A stretch of DNA of 64,000 nucleotides, taken from NCBI GenBank assembly GCA_026929865.2, contig CM049408.1, positions 25,433,501 to 25,497,500 of the forward strand, written 5' to 3'. Each line of letters starts with the position of its first letter. Within the stretch, counting starts at the first letter, position 1. Shown piece after piece: positions 44,901-59,900 of the stretch. A model generated the notes under the pieces. It was given only the letters and a program-made list of their open reading frames with translations. It was not told the origin of the DNA and did not search any database. The translations under genes were made by a program, and so were the position numbers. Source of the DNA: Hyperoplus lanceolatus. Taxonomy: Eukaryota > Chordata > Actinopteri > Uranoscopiformes > Ammodytidae.

Positions 44901-47900
44901 CTCAGAAGGTCAGAACGCTGAAGCTTTTATTTTATGACGCATGATAAATCAGTTTCCTGTCTGCTAATTTTAGCTGATTATCATCTTGCTTGCACAAATC
45001 TACGCTTAGTAGGAACTTGCAATGGAAATAAGCCTTTGGGCTTTTTTGTGTTTTTATCCCTGGCTTTTTATGTATGTCACAGAGTTCTGTTCTTGTTTTT
45101 ATATATGAAATGGTTGAATAAAATCAATCAATCAATCAAGCCAAATCTGGGTAACTTTCTGTATAGGAAAGATACAGATATTATGTGTCTTAAACATTTA
45201 TCAAATACAGTAGTACATCGACCATATGGACAAATTGAGAACAAACTTTGAGGCCAAGACAGCACAGAGGACCAATTGATGATCAAGAAATTTGTCAATT
45301 TCTTAACTTTCAAACTTGCATCCATTAAAATCAACCTTTCCATATCTGAGAGCACCTACGGTACTTTTTTTTTTTTTTTGCGTTGTTGTCAATAAATTAC
45401 ATATATCATGTACAAATCAAACTAAACACAAATCAAAGAGACAATCAAAGTACAATAATTTCTTTGATATTTTCATCAATTGACAAATAGCAAACATTTC
45501 AATTAATAAAAAAAACACAAATAAAAGTCAGCTATATTCACAAAGCATTCATTACCTTTTCATACGAGTGGAGTCAAATCAAGTTCAGCAGGCTACGCAC
45601 TTAAGGTCTTGGTCTGAGGTCCATAAATACTTTTTCTTCTCTTACATTGTTCTGAATCATATTCTGACCTTATTCATCTCTGTTTACGGTTTTTTCCAGG
45701 TTGCCATTTGCTGTTCCAGACCTACCTGTCTGAGTGTCAGCTCTACCTGGAGGCCGTGCCCACCATGTTCCGCCTGGAGCTCCTGGAGAACATCTTCTCT
45801 CTTCTCTTTCTGTCCACCGCTGACTTTACCGCACAGATCCCAAAAGACACCAACTCAAATCACAGCAGTAGTATAGAATTGGGAACCAAAGCAAAGATGG
45901 ATGACACTAAGAAGACCAGGAAAGAGAACCAGAAGAGGTGTTCAAGTTCACCCACAGCACCCCACTGTAGTCACCTGGACCTGGGGCACTTTATCCAGGG
46001 CTGCAGGGGGTTCCTTGTGGATGTGACGGCCATGGAGGGTTTTCTGAAGCTGTTGAAAGAAGGGCTGGAGGGCATGTGTGTGGTGGGCCAGCAGGAGGGC
46101 CAGGAGGCAGGGAGAGCGCTGCTAGGAGAGGGGGAGGTAGCGGAGAGTCTGGGCTGCTCCGTGAGGGCAGAAACCTTCGGTGGGCGACTACAGAGGCTGT
46201 CCAAACGCACCGCAGAGGCTCAATGGAGGCTGCAGATCATCACCAGCAATCAGGGCAGTGGAACCGGTGAGATACACAAGCTTTGGATATTTGTTCTGCT
46301 TTTATATTTAGTTTTTTTTATATACCTTTCTGCATGGGAGACATAACAAAGGATTATCAGTTATTGCTCAAATGTACTAACATTTACCCAGGACCTGTTC
46401 TTGTATGTTCACGCTTATGTTTCTCGTTTGTGGTGTATTCATTTCCTAAACCTCCTACGAGGACCTCTTAAATGTTTATGTAAAGTTCCCACTTTAAATC
46501 TTGATGGTTAATTCCCGTGCAGGTTCAGAAAGTCCTCTCCGGGTGTCAGAGGTCGGCTGTCCTGTCACTTCTCTGGCAAGCGGCAACAGCTCGAGCCTGA
46601 GGAGACGGAAGAGACCTGGGAGACATTCTGTACAGAGACAAACCTCTGTGGAGAAACAAAATGAAGAAGCTAGCCCCAGCACATCAGGTTAGACATGATC
46701 AACGAATATGAACATGTAAAGAATTTTTTAAATTTTGTGGATAAAATGACCATTGTGCCCATTGTCAGATGGTGGAGGAGGCACAGCAGCAGGTTGTGTT
46801 GAGCTGGAGGTTTGTCCGTGCGAAGGCCCTCACAGCTGGCTGGTCCCTGCCATGTTGTCCCCTCCAGAGTCTCTGCTCATGGCCTGCATCCGCCGCGGGA
46901 ACTTCATGGAGGCACATCAGGTCTGTTGCTTATTGGATGATTTACTAGACACACAGCAATTACACACCATAATTGTGTTTATAAGTTATACATGGGCCAA
47001 TGTAAGGCCATCTGCTTTTAAGTTATAGTTTAAGTTGTTCTAAATGTACATATTTTTAAATTTTATCAAGCAGTAGTCTAACGCTGTATTGATAGTTGGG
47101 AGGTCCTGTCTATGGACAGAGATTCCCTATCTGAGTCCTGTGTATTTCTTGTCTTCTCTGCAGGTGTCTCTGGTGTTTGAGCTGGAGGCGTCGGCCTGTT
47201 GTGGTGAGCTGGTGTTTATGGAGAGATATAAAGAAGTGCTGGTGGAGCTGGGCCGGGTGGAGCAGAAGATGGAGAGCCGCTCCATGTCTTCGTCCTCGTC
47301 CTCCTCAGAGGGTTTGGGGGCGCCAGGCGGGACAGGCCCGGGGAGGACAAGAGTGGGCAGCAGCGGGAGGTCAACACTGCAGGCCATCGGAAGTGCTGCT
47401 GCTGCAGGTTTGATACTTTAAACAATAATTTTCTTATTTTTGAGCTTATGATTTTATGTCTTAATTGAAGGAATTCAATCGCAGGTCGGCCACATGTTTA
47501 ACGGTACAGCGTGTAGAATTTTTGGGATTTTTTCGGAACAGACTTGGTACAAATTGAATATAATATTCATAAGTATGTTTTTTTAATTAGTGTGCAGTCG
47601 CCTGAAAATAAGAGTTCCTGTTTATTGTATTACCTTAGAATGAGCCTTTTGTATCTACATAGGAACAGGGTGCGCCGCCATTTAGCACCACCATGTTTCT
47701 ACAGTGTAACAGACTTGGGAAAGCGGTTTAAGATGATTGTGCAGTTATTATTTTTTTTTTTTGTCAAAAATGTACCTGTGTTAATACATATAATGTCCCT
47801 CACTTTTTTTTCAACTGTTTATTTAAAAAAATTATTATATTCCAAAGTTTGTATAGCCACATAACATTTATATATTGTGTCCAGTAAATAACTTGTTTTC

Positions 47901-50900
47901 TAACTTCACTGTGTGTGTCCTTGCAGGTGTTGCGTTCTACTCCATCTCAGACATAGCGGACCGTCTCCTCAGCACGGCGGCTCACCCCATGCCCTCCCTG
48001 GAGGAAGGTTACTGGCTGAGCCGCTGCTCCTCAGACCCCTCTGGTCTCCTGTACACTCTGCTAGAGGAGCTCAGCCCGGCAGCCATGGGCGCCTTCGACC
48101 TGGCCTGCTGCCACTGTCAGCTCTGGAAGACGTCCAGACAGCTACTGGACACTGCAGAACGCAGGCTCAACACCAGTCTGGAGGCTAGAGGTAATAGTCT
48201 GATTTTTAGGGTATTTTTTGGATGACTTTTTTAAGTTATTATTTTAGGGATGTTGATGTATTGAAGATAAGATTTAGCTTTATTCTAACATGGAGCTTTG
48301 AACAAGACCAACTTCAATTGCATGTGTTTATTAGTCGCTTTGAACAGGTAGTAATATTGTTTTTTCATCTTTAATCCTTGTGTGTTTCCCCAGGAGTAAG
48401 AGTGGACCTTAAGGTTCCTCATGCTGAGGGGATCTGTGGATTTCCCATGGTGTTACAACAGATCAACAAGATCCTGAATCATTCTCCCAACAGTAAAGGC
48501 TCAGTAAAGACAGGTGAATCAAAACACACACATACATTTTAGTTCAAAGAATGAGAAAATATGTAACATAGATATCAAAATGCCATGTAGTTTGAATGTT
48601 TAAAAAGGAATTTTAGCCAGTAGATTTTTTAGTAGATCTATGTGGCTGAACGCATAATGGAAATTAAAATGACCACCTATAGATGCAAAATTATGTTCCT
48701 GACCAAATATTTTATATGAAAAATTAACCGAATGTACTCAATTGTTTATTGTTTTGGATGTTACTGATCCTCTCTTGTTTACAGAAGCTGTTGGTGAAGA
48801 CCAAGTGTTTTCCAGCCCGTTCGGCTGCTGCGTCCAGGAGGTTCTCCAGTGTTGCCACCCAACTCTGAGTGAAGAAAGCATCGCAGCTCGGCTCAGTCTG
48901 GCCCAACGTCTGGAGAGCACCTTGCACATACTCAGCACTGCAACAGATGGCACAGGTTAGCACAGTAACCATGATTTTTCATCTGCAATTAAGTTACATT
49001 TGTTTTGTTTTGGTGGTCAAATGTATTTCTATGTTGAGGCATAGTGAATCTAAACCTATCAATGAAACCATTACATTTCTTAGAGTAATAGCCTATGTTT
49101 ATCACAAATTTGTTAAAAAAAAATAGATAAAATGAAAATCGTCTTTTGATAACTTCAACGAGAAGAAAATTTGAGTTGTAACTGCTATTGCATCCTTTTT
49201 TTAACAATTAATTAATGGATTTTTTCCTTTAACACTGGGTAAGTTACAGGAGAAAACTTGGAATTATAATATATATACTTTTAACATTATCTAAGATATT
49301 TTGAATGAGCTGTGTGTTTTGATGTTACTTCTTGTTTCACAGACGGCAGTGTGGGCAGTGGTCTCCTGCCCTTATTGGTCGAGCAGGCGAGTCTGAAGCA
49401 GTCGGAGTTGGACGCTCACCCTGTGCGCTCCAGCATGAAGCAGCTGCTCCGCTCCCTGGACCAGCTTTGCCCCTTCGAGCCCGACGGAGATCTCGCCAGA
49501 CCAGATTATGTGCGAAGCTTCTTGGACTACGTCAACACACTAGCGTCTGTGTTGGTGCGAAGCCTCAGTTCAGAAGGTAAAATAATTTGTCAATGACGAT
49601 ATGATGTTGGAAAGATTGCTGATCTAAAAAAATAAGTATTTTTAGATTATTCTGCATCATACATTATTTGACACTAACTTCCCTCTACCTACATTATCCT
49701 TGAATATAGTAGTGACTCTTAATTTTACAACTGGTAAAACAACTGTTTCTTTTCAGACCAAAGCGGTGAAGTAAAGCTTGGGAATCCACTGCTGGTGTTG
49801 CTTCAAGCCCCATTTCAGCTTCTCTCCCACCTGCTGTTTGACAGACAGGTGTCTCCTGACAGGTACGCTCAGTGGTTAAGCCCAATCACTGCAAACAAAT
49901 GTATATATGGCTTTGCTATGCTATCCTAACCTTGTGACCTACTTGAACTGCAGCTAAATTGTGTATGGCATAAATCATCTGAAACAGTAAAATAATAGTT
50001 TATGTGAATAAAACTGAGATCTAAATCTATAATATATTCTTTGATTTATAAACTATTTGAAATTATTTTCTATTCTTTACAATATTCAAATAATCTGATG
50101 GTGTTGTAAAGTTCAACACAAAAATAAGGTGAACTCGATTTAAAACATGTTTTAGTGGCCTAAGGGCAGCAGCTTACCTAACTATTCCATCGTTTGTCTT
50201 GCTCCCAGAGTGCTGTCCTTGCTGCAGCAGGAGGGCCTACGTCTGAGCGTCCAGCAGGTGATTATCCGGCGATGCTGTGAGAGTCTTCCCGTGTGGATCT
50301 CCTCTCCACACTCCTGTCCGGTCCATGAAGCTGAGGGAGTGTTCAGTGTTGCCAGTTTGTCTGCCTTGCTCCAACAACACGCTCAGGAACACATGTCAAC
50401 TCTGGGAATCACAGAATCTAGGTCTACTGACGCTAGCTCTGAGTCCGACGCCTCAGCAGAAGACCAATCCACTACACCCTCCAACCTCTCCACCTCACCT
50501 CCATCACAGTCATCCTCATCCCCCTCTTCCTCAAACTGTTTTCTCCTCACACCATCGGCGTTATCTTTCCTAAAGTCCCGATCACCTTTACTAGCCACTC
50601 TAGCATGTCTTAGTGCCTGCAAAGGAGAAACTGCCCGGATACAATCTTCCGGATGGACTGGCTTTTTCCGTAGTGACCGCAAAGAGGTTGTACTTGATGG
50701 GGAGCAGATTTCTCGTGAAGCAGACAACCTCCTTAAAGAGTTCCCTATTCTGCAGTCTTACCTCCAAACCATGGCTGAACCAGTGCTGGGCTCCTTGTTA
50801 AGTGAAGGAGAGGAAGGCTCCAGTGGACTAGCAGGTGTTATTTGTGGGAAACCCTTAGTGAGTCTCTTGCTGTCCGGGCCTCAAGAGGAGGTGGCCCAAG

Positions 50901-53900
50901 CGGTGGCTGCTGAAGCCTTCCAGAAAGCTCTCTCCTCCAGAGACCTGGGTCGAGCCCTCAGTCTGCTGGAGCTGTACGGACAAGGCTGCAGCCAGGAGGG
51001 GGCGCTGAGAGACCGCCTGCTCGCCTGTGCTGCCCTGGAAGGTGAGGAATGATGGGAAACGTAATGCAATCCAAGAATGGATATTGATTATTTGTAAAAC
51101 ATTTTTTTTATTTTAGGCTCAGCTGTGTATTTTTCCAAAATGTCGAAAATATAAGGTACCCTCTGGAATGGGCAGATTAGGTTTTCTTCCCTTAAGAAGT
51201 TCATTTTAAAGTATTGTGTAAAAAAACAGAGGCCCCTACCTTTAGGATTTGGAAAGAATTGATAAGATATTGGCACCATCCTGGGATAGTATATACTATT
51301 CTATACATCAAGGTATTATTATTATTTTGTGTTTGTTTGGAAGATATTGTAAATTAATCCATATGGTGGAAGCATGTTCTTTAGAGTTGTAATACATGGA
51401 GCTCAAATGTCTGTTGTTCATGTGTTTTCCTGTGTTCAGATGGAGATGAAGGTATAAGTCAGCTGTTCCGTGTAGAGGATGCTAACCTGCGAGTGCGCGT
51501 TGCCCTCACGGCTCTGGAGCGTTGGCCTCTGGCGTCCTGCCGGGAGCTGCTGGAGTTCTGCCTCAACGACCCCGACACAGAGACCGAGCTGAGGACAGAG
51601 CTAGAGCTCAAGAAGAAAGAACTGGACATCTACCATTGGGTAATTCAGACTTAAGTTAAATAGTTTTTTAAAGTTGGCGTCAGCGATTCTGGAGAAGGCT
51701 TGTTGTCAAAATCACCTTTTTGTCAAAATCAGTGAATATCTTGCTTTCACAATCTGTTACCTGTCCGTACTGTGTGTGCAGCGTGCGCTGATAAATAATC
51801 GGGTGTTGATACAAAGCCTAGGCTCTGTAAACAGGCATGTAAACAAAGGGGCCCATCGTAGCTAGCAATATTCCAGTTTACAGAGCCTAGGCTTTGTATT
51901 ATCCATACAGTCTATGGTACACTGTTTTTTTTCAACTCACACACAGTACGGACAGGTAGTGGATAATGAGGAGCTATTGACTGATTTTGACAACAAGCGT
52001 TTTCCAGAATCCCTGACTCCTTTTAAACAAAAGAGATTCCCACAACATACTACTGCAAAATGGTAGATAAATGTACAAGAGATAGAAAATACAATGGAGG
52101 GGGGAGTAATCGTTGATGTCAAAAGTGAGAAATATACACCTGACAGTGTCAACAGGCTTAAGATAATCCTACTTAGCCACAAGAGGGAATTTTACAGATG
52201 AAATCATTTCCAGTACGATTACAACTACTTGTTTTGCAACAGAGGGAACTTTTGATGAACTATTACGACTTGTTTACATCTTGTGATATTGGATTGCACA
52301 ACGACAAACCGCATTCTACAGTTACATAATTTTGACTTCTCGTTGGAAAATGCCAAATGTTTTCTTTCCTTCCCACAGGTGTTGAGTTTAAAGCCTGCGT
52401 TGCCCTGGACGACTTGGCAGGAGCTGAGGACTGAATCTAAGACAAACTCTGAGTCCATGTTATCTTTGATGATAAAGGCAAAAGTAGGTGTTACTCACCT
52501 GCAGCTGTTAGTGTTAGTGAGCAGTGTCACTATTATGTATACAACCAAGAACATGATATTCCCTCAGCTTAATTATAGCACATGCCTTGATCTCCAAACT
52601 ACATATTTCTTTATTTCATTTATTGAATATTTTGCAGGAGTTTGCTCTGTGTGCGCAGTGGGTTGAGCTGTATCCGGTATCTGAGCAGCTGAGACTGACG
52701 CTACAGACGGAGCATCTGCTTCATCTGCTGGAGAGCGGACAGACAGACGAGGCTTTCCAGGTCCAGACCGCTTGACTTCTGGTTCACTTTAGATCAAAAT
52801 CCATTTTAGGCTGTGTCAGGGACTGCTAACTCGATCCCTTAGCAGATGACATCTATTAACGTATTGAAGAGTATTAGAGTCACGGGACAGTGGAAGATTT
52901 TCATTATGCTAAATACAATTTTGTGAATAAAGACGAAATATCTTTTACAACAATGGACACATTTACTCTTTTGAATTATGATTCTTCCATTTGTTGCTGT
53001 GAAAGTTTTTCTCTTTTTTTGTTAATTTTATGTATTTATTTCTAGCTCCTGGAGGGCCTCTCAGACTCTGCTGTCGGGCTTGATGTTTGTGAGTGTGCTC
53101 TGGACCGGCGCCCAGGATTGGCTGCCTGTCACTTCCTGTCCGATTACCTCACACTGCATTTCCAGAGGCAGGTGTCTCCAGCACGTAGACAACACATCCA
53201 CGCCCTGCACCTTGGCTCTAAGGTTTGTACATGTGGTCCACTGATAATTTAATATGTATCAATTAGTGGTATCTGCAGACGTGCTTTTTCTAAGTGCTGT
53301 AACATTAAGGTGAAAAAACAATCACATACTGCACGCACAACTGCTATAATAAATGGGAGGCTTTGATCTGATTTTATTTTTTGAAAGGTCATTGGGGAGT
53401 TTTTTAGGAGTATTGTATCCACAGAGGTACATTCCAGGAAAGCACATTTTATTCCTGCTCACACTGTACGTCCCCTTTAATCTTCAAAGGAATATACACC
53501 GGTAATCTGTTTTTTATCTGTTCCTATTCTCTTGCATTTTCGCATGAAGAAAATACATGTGAAACTTCTCAATTCTTTAAATTGTAAAGAGATTATTATC
53601 TGCTACAGAATGATGTGTATTGTGACCTTCCAGTATTCCGCAAATGATAAGATGAGTCACAAGATTGGTATCTTAAACATCCTATGAGTAGCTTTTAAAT
53701 GTCAAATTTTTCCTCTGATGATAATAAATTACCAGTTTTCAGGGAACATCCTGTGTTTCCCGAACAATATTAATCAAAGTTTACATTGCCTCACCATCGT
53801 CTTATTACCATTATTTATCTTCCATAGTCACATATAACTTGGCCTGACATGGCGTCTCCTGCACTCGCTTCCTAAACAAATGCATTTGCCGCCGCCTGTG

Positions 53901-56900
53901 TCATAAAAGCACTATGTCCAAAGGGACCACTAGAATAAACCAACACCTAAAGCTCCTCGTAGCTACTTTATCTGGTGGAATATGTTGGTTTTATACCATT
54001 AAAACATTGTTCTTCAACAGATACCAAATTGCTCCATATCCCGTAGTTGTGGTAACACAAGTGGCTGCATTTCCTCCTGCAGGTGTTGCTGACTCTGCCC
54101 CCTGCAGCGCGGCAGGATTACTTCCCCCTGCTGTCAGAGCCGGTGCTGATGCTGGAGCAGCTGCTGATGAACCTGAAGGTTGATTGGGCCGAGGTGGCGG
54201 TGCGGACGCTACGGAGCCTTCTGATTGGTCAGGAGGCGGGCTTTAGTGCTGAGGACATCGACAAGCTTCTGGCCGACTACGCCGCCAAGGCCCTGGACTT
54301 CTCCTGCGCCCCCAGACAGATGTCTAGATCGGGTCGGTGCCGAGTTCACATTATATGGAGATATGATCTTTGATGAATTTGAAATATGCAATTATAATAA
54401 TAAAAATGTTTATTGCAAAAAAATTAAATAAATACTGTACAGACACAAAGTGAGGAAATTACAAACTTAAACAGGATTCAGGATTAATTTGGTACTTAAT
54501 CAATCAGAAATACATATATACTGTGTTGTACAATATTCAAGCTGTTATTTTAGCACAGTGAATATCCATAGATAGAAACATAATATATGATATATGTTTA
54601 TTTTTTAGACTCCGTAATCAGTCTCCAGGATTCTCTGATGCAGTGTCCTGCACAAGACAGCGGCTCCATGACCTCCACTCGAATCGAGTCTCCATCATCC
54701 TCTACAGGTGAAATATTATCCTCCATAGTGAATACCACTCACCACAATATTTACAAGTTCTCACCTCAGCTTGGAAGATACGTTTTTATCTCAGTTTAAT
54801 TTAATATTTATGTTCTATTTCTCATGTGAATTTAATTTTAAACTTTTTTTTTACTATGATTGAATTTTGAGAAGATGGAAACTCTTTATCTTTAGTCAAT
54901 TGATTATTTACTTCCTTATGTTTAATTCCAGGCAGCACGCCGACACACACCTCCTCCTCAAACAGCACAGACAAAGATAGGGACCGAATATCAGGAGGCA
55001 GAAGCCGCCGCTCGTCTGTCAAGTTCCAGCCTCCAGACCAGCCACCGGCCCGTAAAGACTGGGTCCCTGACACCAAGAGGGACGTGTGTATGGTCTGCCA
55101 GAGGGAGAGGTTCACCATGGTGAGTGGGCACATGGGTTTTCTTAGATTAAAAGTGTTTACTTGCCGACATTTAAAATAGATTTATTTTTAGATTTCTGTA
55201 AAAGCCCAAAACTAATTATTGTAATTAGATGTATACTTTAGATGTATACAATACTCTGCAATTTTCTGTGAAATATAATTGTCTTAGAGAAAGCCTTACT
55301 TCCTAAATCATACTAAATCTTCTTATCAGATGGAGAAATTAAATGTCTAGTACTGTAATTGTCCAGAATTATGAAATGCAAACAGTTATTCTATACCCAA
55401 ATGGGTTGGATAAACAAAACTGTGAAAGGAAGCTATATTGTATTTATATACTAGTTGAATTTTAAACATATTGACAGCTAAACAGTAAAGGCCATTATGT
55501 GCTGTTTTCTGTAAACAATGTTTCTTTGTCTTTTGCTTTTTTATCCACTTTCAGTTCAACAGACGACATCATTGTCGGAGATGTGGCCGTCTGGTTTGTC
55601 ACGCGTGTTCAGAACATAAGATGACTGTTGAGGGTTGCCCAGAAGAAGAAGTCAGAGTGTGTGACCAGTGTTATGGCTACTTTCATCCAGAGTAAGACCC
55701 TTTCGATTAAAGTGTCAAATATAATTAAAAAAACATAAATAAACTTAAAATAGGGGGGTTTCTGTTGTCAAAGCAGAGTGGCATAATCAAGAAAGGACTC
55801 CAAAATGAATGGGTAACTTTAGTGCATGATTACAAAAGAATATAGCTGCTTTTATTTTACAACTTGTTGTGTACATTCACAGCATTTTAGGGGTAGTTTT
55901 CAGTTACTGTACAGTTAGTATGTAGGCATATTTTTGGAATAATATAAATATTTTAGAACTTGTACAACTGATCAGTTTAGTTCAAGTGTCAAAACCAATA
56001 TGACATTTGGGGTGTCTAAAAATCCTCAGGCTTTACTTTGAAAGTTATCGAAGAGTAAAATAATTGGTGGGAACCTGCAAAAAAAGGAATTTAGATACAT
56101 GTGATTTTTCTTTTTTTCCATGTGCAGTTCTGATGATGAGCTGGAACCAGCTGAAGGTAAATTACAAAACATCAGATATTTCTATGTTGTCACTCTCATG
56201 TGAGCTACTTCTTCTTTGTAGTATCAGTTTGAGTTCATTTATTTTCTCAGAAAATGTGGCAATCAGTAAAAGCATGATGTACGATTGACCTTGCATTAAA
56301 ATCCTGATTTTTTTTTGTTGTTGTTGTTGAAGAAGTACACCTGCCACCCGGAATATCCAAAATATTCTCAACTAAATGATGTACAGGGGCCTTAATAATA
56401 AGCTTTTATTACGTTTTATTTTCTGCTCCTCTGTCTTTGTGCAGTGGCTAGTGGAAGCCCCATGGTAACCGAGGGAGCTCTAGATGGGATGCTGCATCTG
56501 CCTGAAGTTGTCCATCGACAGATTCAGCTCAGCACAAACCCTGCAGCGAACCAACTGCTGCGGAGCGAGTTCTACTATGAACAGGTCTGGATATAAGCAT
56601 TGATTAAATCTTCAAAATAATTTTAAATTCCTTTGACACTATTAAACATTATGAATTAGGTTACATACCCTGCAAATACATTTTACATACTTTTCTTTTT
56701 GCACTTATCCGTTACATGGTACCGGCTCTACTCGCATTTGGTACCAGGTACTACTCTGGAGGTTGTGTTCCCATTACAAGATAGTTCCGTCTCTGTGTAG
56801 TTGGTGGTCATAGCGACGTTAACGGCTAACATTAAGAACCTATGGATTTCTACTCATCCTACATCTAGGCGATCATTTGCATATTTTGTTTTGCGATGAA

Positions 56901-59900
56901 CTAACGTAAGGACTTTAATCACTCAGATAAACGCGCCATGTCATGAGGTTAACCCTCTTGTATATACACTCTACTGTATGGGTTAAGCCACTGCATACAG
57001 TACAGACTAATCGTTGCATTATTTTTCTATACCCCAAAGGCTCCCAGTGCGTACCTCTGCGTGGCGGTTTTGTCCCTGCACAGTGACCAGACGGCCTGTG
57101 GTCACCAGCTCATCTGCCACTGTCGCTCTCTGTCCCGTAAACTGACCAATCCAGAGGTGGACGCCTGCCTCCTCACTGACATCATGCGCCAGCTGCTCTT
57201 CAGTGCCAAGCTCATGTTTGTAAAGGTCGGCCGCAGCCAGGATCTGGCCTTGTGTGACAGGTAAGGTGTTACTCTAGTTCATTGTAATGTGAAGACTATG
57301 GGGCAGTTATTTAGCAGGTTGAAAGGTGAGGGTGAGATGGGTCACATAGCACATCTCATGCTCAAGAGTTTAAACGTTTACTAGGCTGTGTCTGTATGAG
57401 CTGAAAAGAGATCTGGTGTTGATACTGTTAGCAGATCCAGGGTTGTAGTTGTGTGAGCTGTCAATCAAGTGCATTCTGTACATTCCTTGACTGTATCGAG
57501 AACATACTGTACACTGTGTAAACATCTGTATGGAACCTCAGCTATGTACAGGCCCTGAAGCTGGGATTATATATATATCTTTGTTAAAGAAGACATTTTG
57601 ACATGTGACAAATCATGCAATTTAGCTACTTTGGAAACAGGCCTCTCACTGTCTTTGTATCTTCCTTTATCTTTCTCACACATAAACACACCTGCCTTCT
57701 CACTCTCTTTCTTTCCCTTTTGTTTATTCTGTTTCCACAGTTACATCAGTAAAGTGGACGTGCTAAAAATTCTTGTGACGGCCAATTACAAATATGTTCC
57801 CTCTCTGGATGACATTCTGGAGACTTCTGCTGTCACGCGTCTCCGTAACCAGCTGCTGGAAGCAGAGCACTACAAGCTGGCAGTGGAGGTGAGGCAGCTG
57901 GTGGTTTATGTATTTCTAATGCTTTAAAACTGTTACAAAAGCTTTTAAAATATTTTCCTCTCGGTCTCTTTCACTCACTTCCTAAACAAATGCACCCGTC
58001 GCTGGAATGCGCTAGCAAAAATCTTGAGGACTGGTGCCATAAAATAAATACCGCTTCTGTCCAAAGGGGGCGCTAAAACTGAAAGTTCCTTGCCATCACA
58101 ATAATGTGAATGTCGATAGTTAGCCTGCTATCTGTGTATGAATGTGTGTGTGAACGATAACGTGGGAAAGGAAAACAGGTCTCCCTTGCTAAAGAGTCTT
58201 CGGTCTCAAAGGGATTTACCTGTATACTAAATAAAGGTTAAAAAAATATATATATTAAATTTGGTAAATTCTGACTTCCAGAGAGTGAAATTCCATGGCT
58301 GTAAATTTTACTGGCTGCTGTTTTAGGTGTCTACAAAGAGTGGCCTGGACCCTGGTGGCGTGTGGCAGGCGTGGGGGATGGCCTCTCTGAAGGCAGGGAA
58401 CCTGTCAGGAGCCAGGGAGAAGTTTGTCCGCTGCCTGAAGGCTCCAGTGGATCGTAACCAGTTCAACCTGGGACCGTTACTGCTGCAGGAGATCGTACAG
58501 CATCTGGAGAGCAGTGTACAGCCCACTCTGGCCTTGGTAAGAAAATAAATGTTAGGGCTGTCTTATTCCTCGTTAATTCAAAATTTAGAATGAGAACCTG
58601 AACATGTCCAGAAACCTAATATAACCTGGTTTTTTTTGTGAAAAAATGGGAAAATATATGTATGTAAGGGACTCTTTAATTGCATTTCATATGAGGCAGA
58701 AGAATATACTAATTCATATACTAACAAAAATAGCTCTGCACTATGAGTGAGCTTTGTTTAGTATACTGTATATATTTCAGTGGTTCATCGATACATTCAG
58801 TTCAATCTAACCTTATTATACTGTGCTTTGGATAAAATCACCTCTATAACAAGTTTTTTGTTATAATGTTATTGTGCACAATAATCATTTCCTAATTACT
58901 CACTTATTCTATACATTCTTGACTTTAAGTGATATGTTTGTTGTGTGTCTATTCCTGTGTCTTTCTCAGTCATATGGTGAGGACATCTTGGCATCTCTGA
59001 GAGAGCTGGAGGACGCCCTGTGTGAGGCTGGGCCTGTGGAGCGACCAGAGGGACAGACTCAGAGCAGTAACCTCCACCAGGAGTGTCTCCACTACCTGAA
59101 CACATACGGGACACACCAGGCCCTCATCAGCTTCTACATGCGCCATGACTGTATGACGGAGGCTCTGACCTACCTGCTCAACAAGGTGAGGCTTAGTAAG
59201 TGTGATTAACAATGTGGACACAGGTAAATGTTGAGAGTTTTGGGCTAATTATCTTTATTTTACCTGCTGAAAACACATTGTAAGAGTAATTTTTTATTAA
59301 AATGTCCAAAATCTGTTTTGTAAAAACTTTGGACAAACATTTTAATTCTGGCTTTATTGAACATCTAGATTTTTGGTTTATAAAAAGATGCAAAGCAGGC
59401 ATAATTAGTTAGATTGAGCTAAATTTGCATTTCTGAAAAAAATGTCAAAAAAATATAATAATAAATAAATAATAATCAACTGGCAAAGTTTCATGATGAG
59501 GTCTATACATCTTACCCTATTCACCTGCAGTGTCTGGCCTTAGTTGGTAAAGTCTTATATACATACTGTATATCCAGGTGTGGTCTGAAATGACACATCT
59601 CAAAGTACATTGTTACCCTATTAAAACCTTGACATGTTTTTGTTCTTACTCATGCCCCAGGAGTGCCCAGATGAGGTGTTTCTAGAGGGCGTGTTGCAGC
59701 CCAGTCTGGAGCGCGGGCGTCTGGGAATGCTGCAGGGGATTCTGGAAAAGCTTGACCCGGGCCTGGAGACCTGCAGCCGCTACCTCATCGCCTCCTGCCA
59801 GTTCCTACAGCGACGCGGATATTACCACACACTCTACCAGCTACAGCAGTTCATGATGGTTGGAGTCTCTATAATATTAATAGACATTTTTTTTTTTTTT

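Noticed and set aside
51060-51420. Minus-strand open frame in zfyve26 intron (FPNPKGRGLCFFTQ...) as a LINE fragment
   Set aside because: Feels like transposon-derived protein but I could not match it to any RT or endonuclease block.
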